A stretch of 5,252 nucleotides of DNA from Bacillota bacterium (lineage in GTDB: Bacteria > Bacillota > Limnochordia > Darwinibacteriales > Darwinibacteriaceae), in NCBI GenBank assembly GCA_012799115.1, contig JAAZLY010000114.1, positions 1 through 5,252 on the forward strand, written 5' to 3'. The translations under genes and the position numbers were made by a program. The notes beneath the pieces are model-generated. The model made no database searches, was not told the origin of the DNA, and was given only the letters and a program-made list of their open reading frames with translations. Every line of letters starts with the position of its first letter. Within the stretch, counting starts at the first letter, position 1. Below are positions 5,243 through 5,252 of the stretch, in pieces.

Positions 5243-5252
5243 GAGGTGATCT
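5243..5252 (+). promoter_or_regulatory. Probable ribosome binding site or start of the next gene
   Basis: GAGGTGATCT closely matches the complement of the 16S rRNA 3' end (AGGAGGTGATC). It lies 4 bases after the -10 box of the consensus promoter, so the leader is very short. GTG at 5246-5248 could alternatively be a near-leaderless start codon. The window ends too soon to decide. Confidence 0.5.

Noticed and set aside
5065..5252. SpoIIID or Spo0A binding sites in the ylbJ control region
   Set aside because: I found no convincing GGACAAG or TTCGACA-type site on either strand.
1..5252. Defence system, mobile element, CRISPR array, riboswitch or tRNA
   Set aside because: All long frames are accounted for by housekeeping or sporulation genes, and no repeat arrays, transposase motifs, attachment sites or long structured leaders are visible.

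Overview
The window reads as ordinary chromosomal housekeeping DNA from a spore-forming member of the Bacillota (Firmicutes), probably from the Clostridia or a related deep-branching class. The evidence is the gene order (degV, recG, rsmD, coaD, a coiled-coil gene, ylbJ), the strong AGGAGG-type ribosome binding sites, frequent GTG/TTG starts, and a ylbJ gene, which is a sporulation marker. Base composition is near half GC. There are no RNA genes, mobile elements or CRISPR arrays.

Layout: (1) Positions 1-269 hold the C-terminal end of a DegV/FakB-family fatty-acid-binding protein cut by the window edge, followed by a clear intrinsic terminator at 289-329. (2) Positions 348-3856 form a tight plus-strand cluster with gaps of 14, 1 and 2 bases: recG (branched-DNA helicase), rsmD (16S rRNA m2G966 methyltransferase), coaD (phosphopantetheine adenylyltransferase) and a 151-residue coiled-coil protein. 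All four begin with GTG or TTG, and each start has a Shine-Dalgarno match. (3) ylbJ (spoVV), for a sporulation membrane protein implicated in dipicolinic acid transport, lies on the minus strand at 3853-5064. It converges on the cluster so tightly that the two stop codons overlap. (4) Positions 5065-5252 are a divergent control region. It holds a candidate sigma-E-type promoter for ylbJ with a 13-bp direct repeat, then a perfect TTGACA-17-TATAAT promoter firing rightward into a gene beyond the window.

How the genes fit together: the cluster joins unrelated growth functions (replication repair, ribosome modification, coenzyme A synthesis, envelope or division) that are commonly co-transcribed. 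The sporulation gene ylbJ is presumably silent in growth and switched on in the mother cell. The most interesting items are the coiled-coil protein, which resembles actinobacterial SepIVA in motif layout and in its position after coaD, and the repeat-bearing ylbJ promoter region. I did not find a convincing wholly new system.
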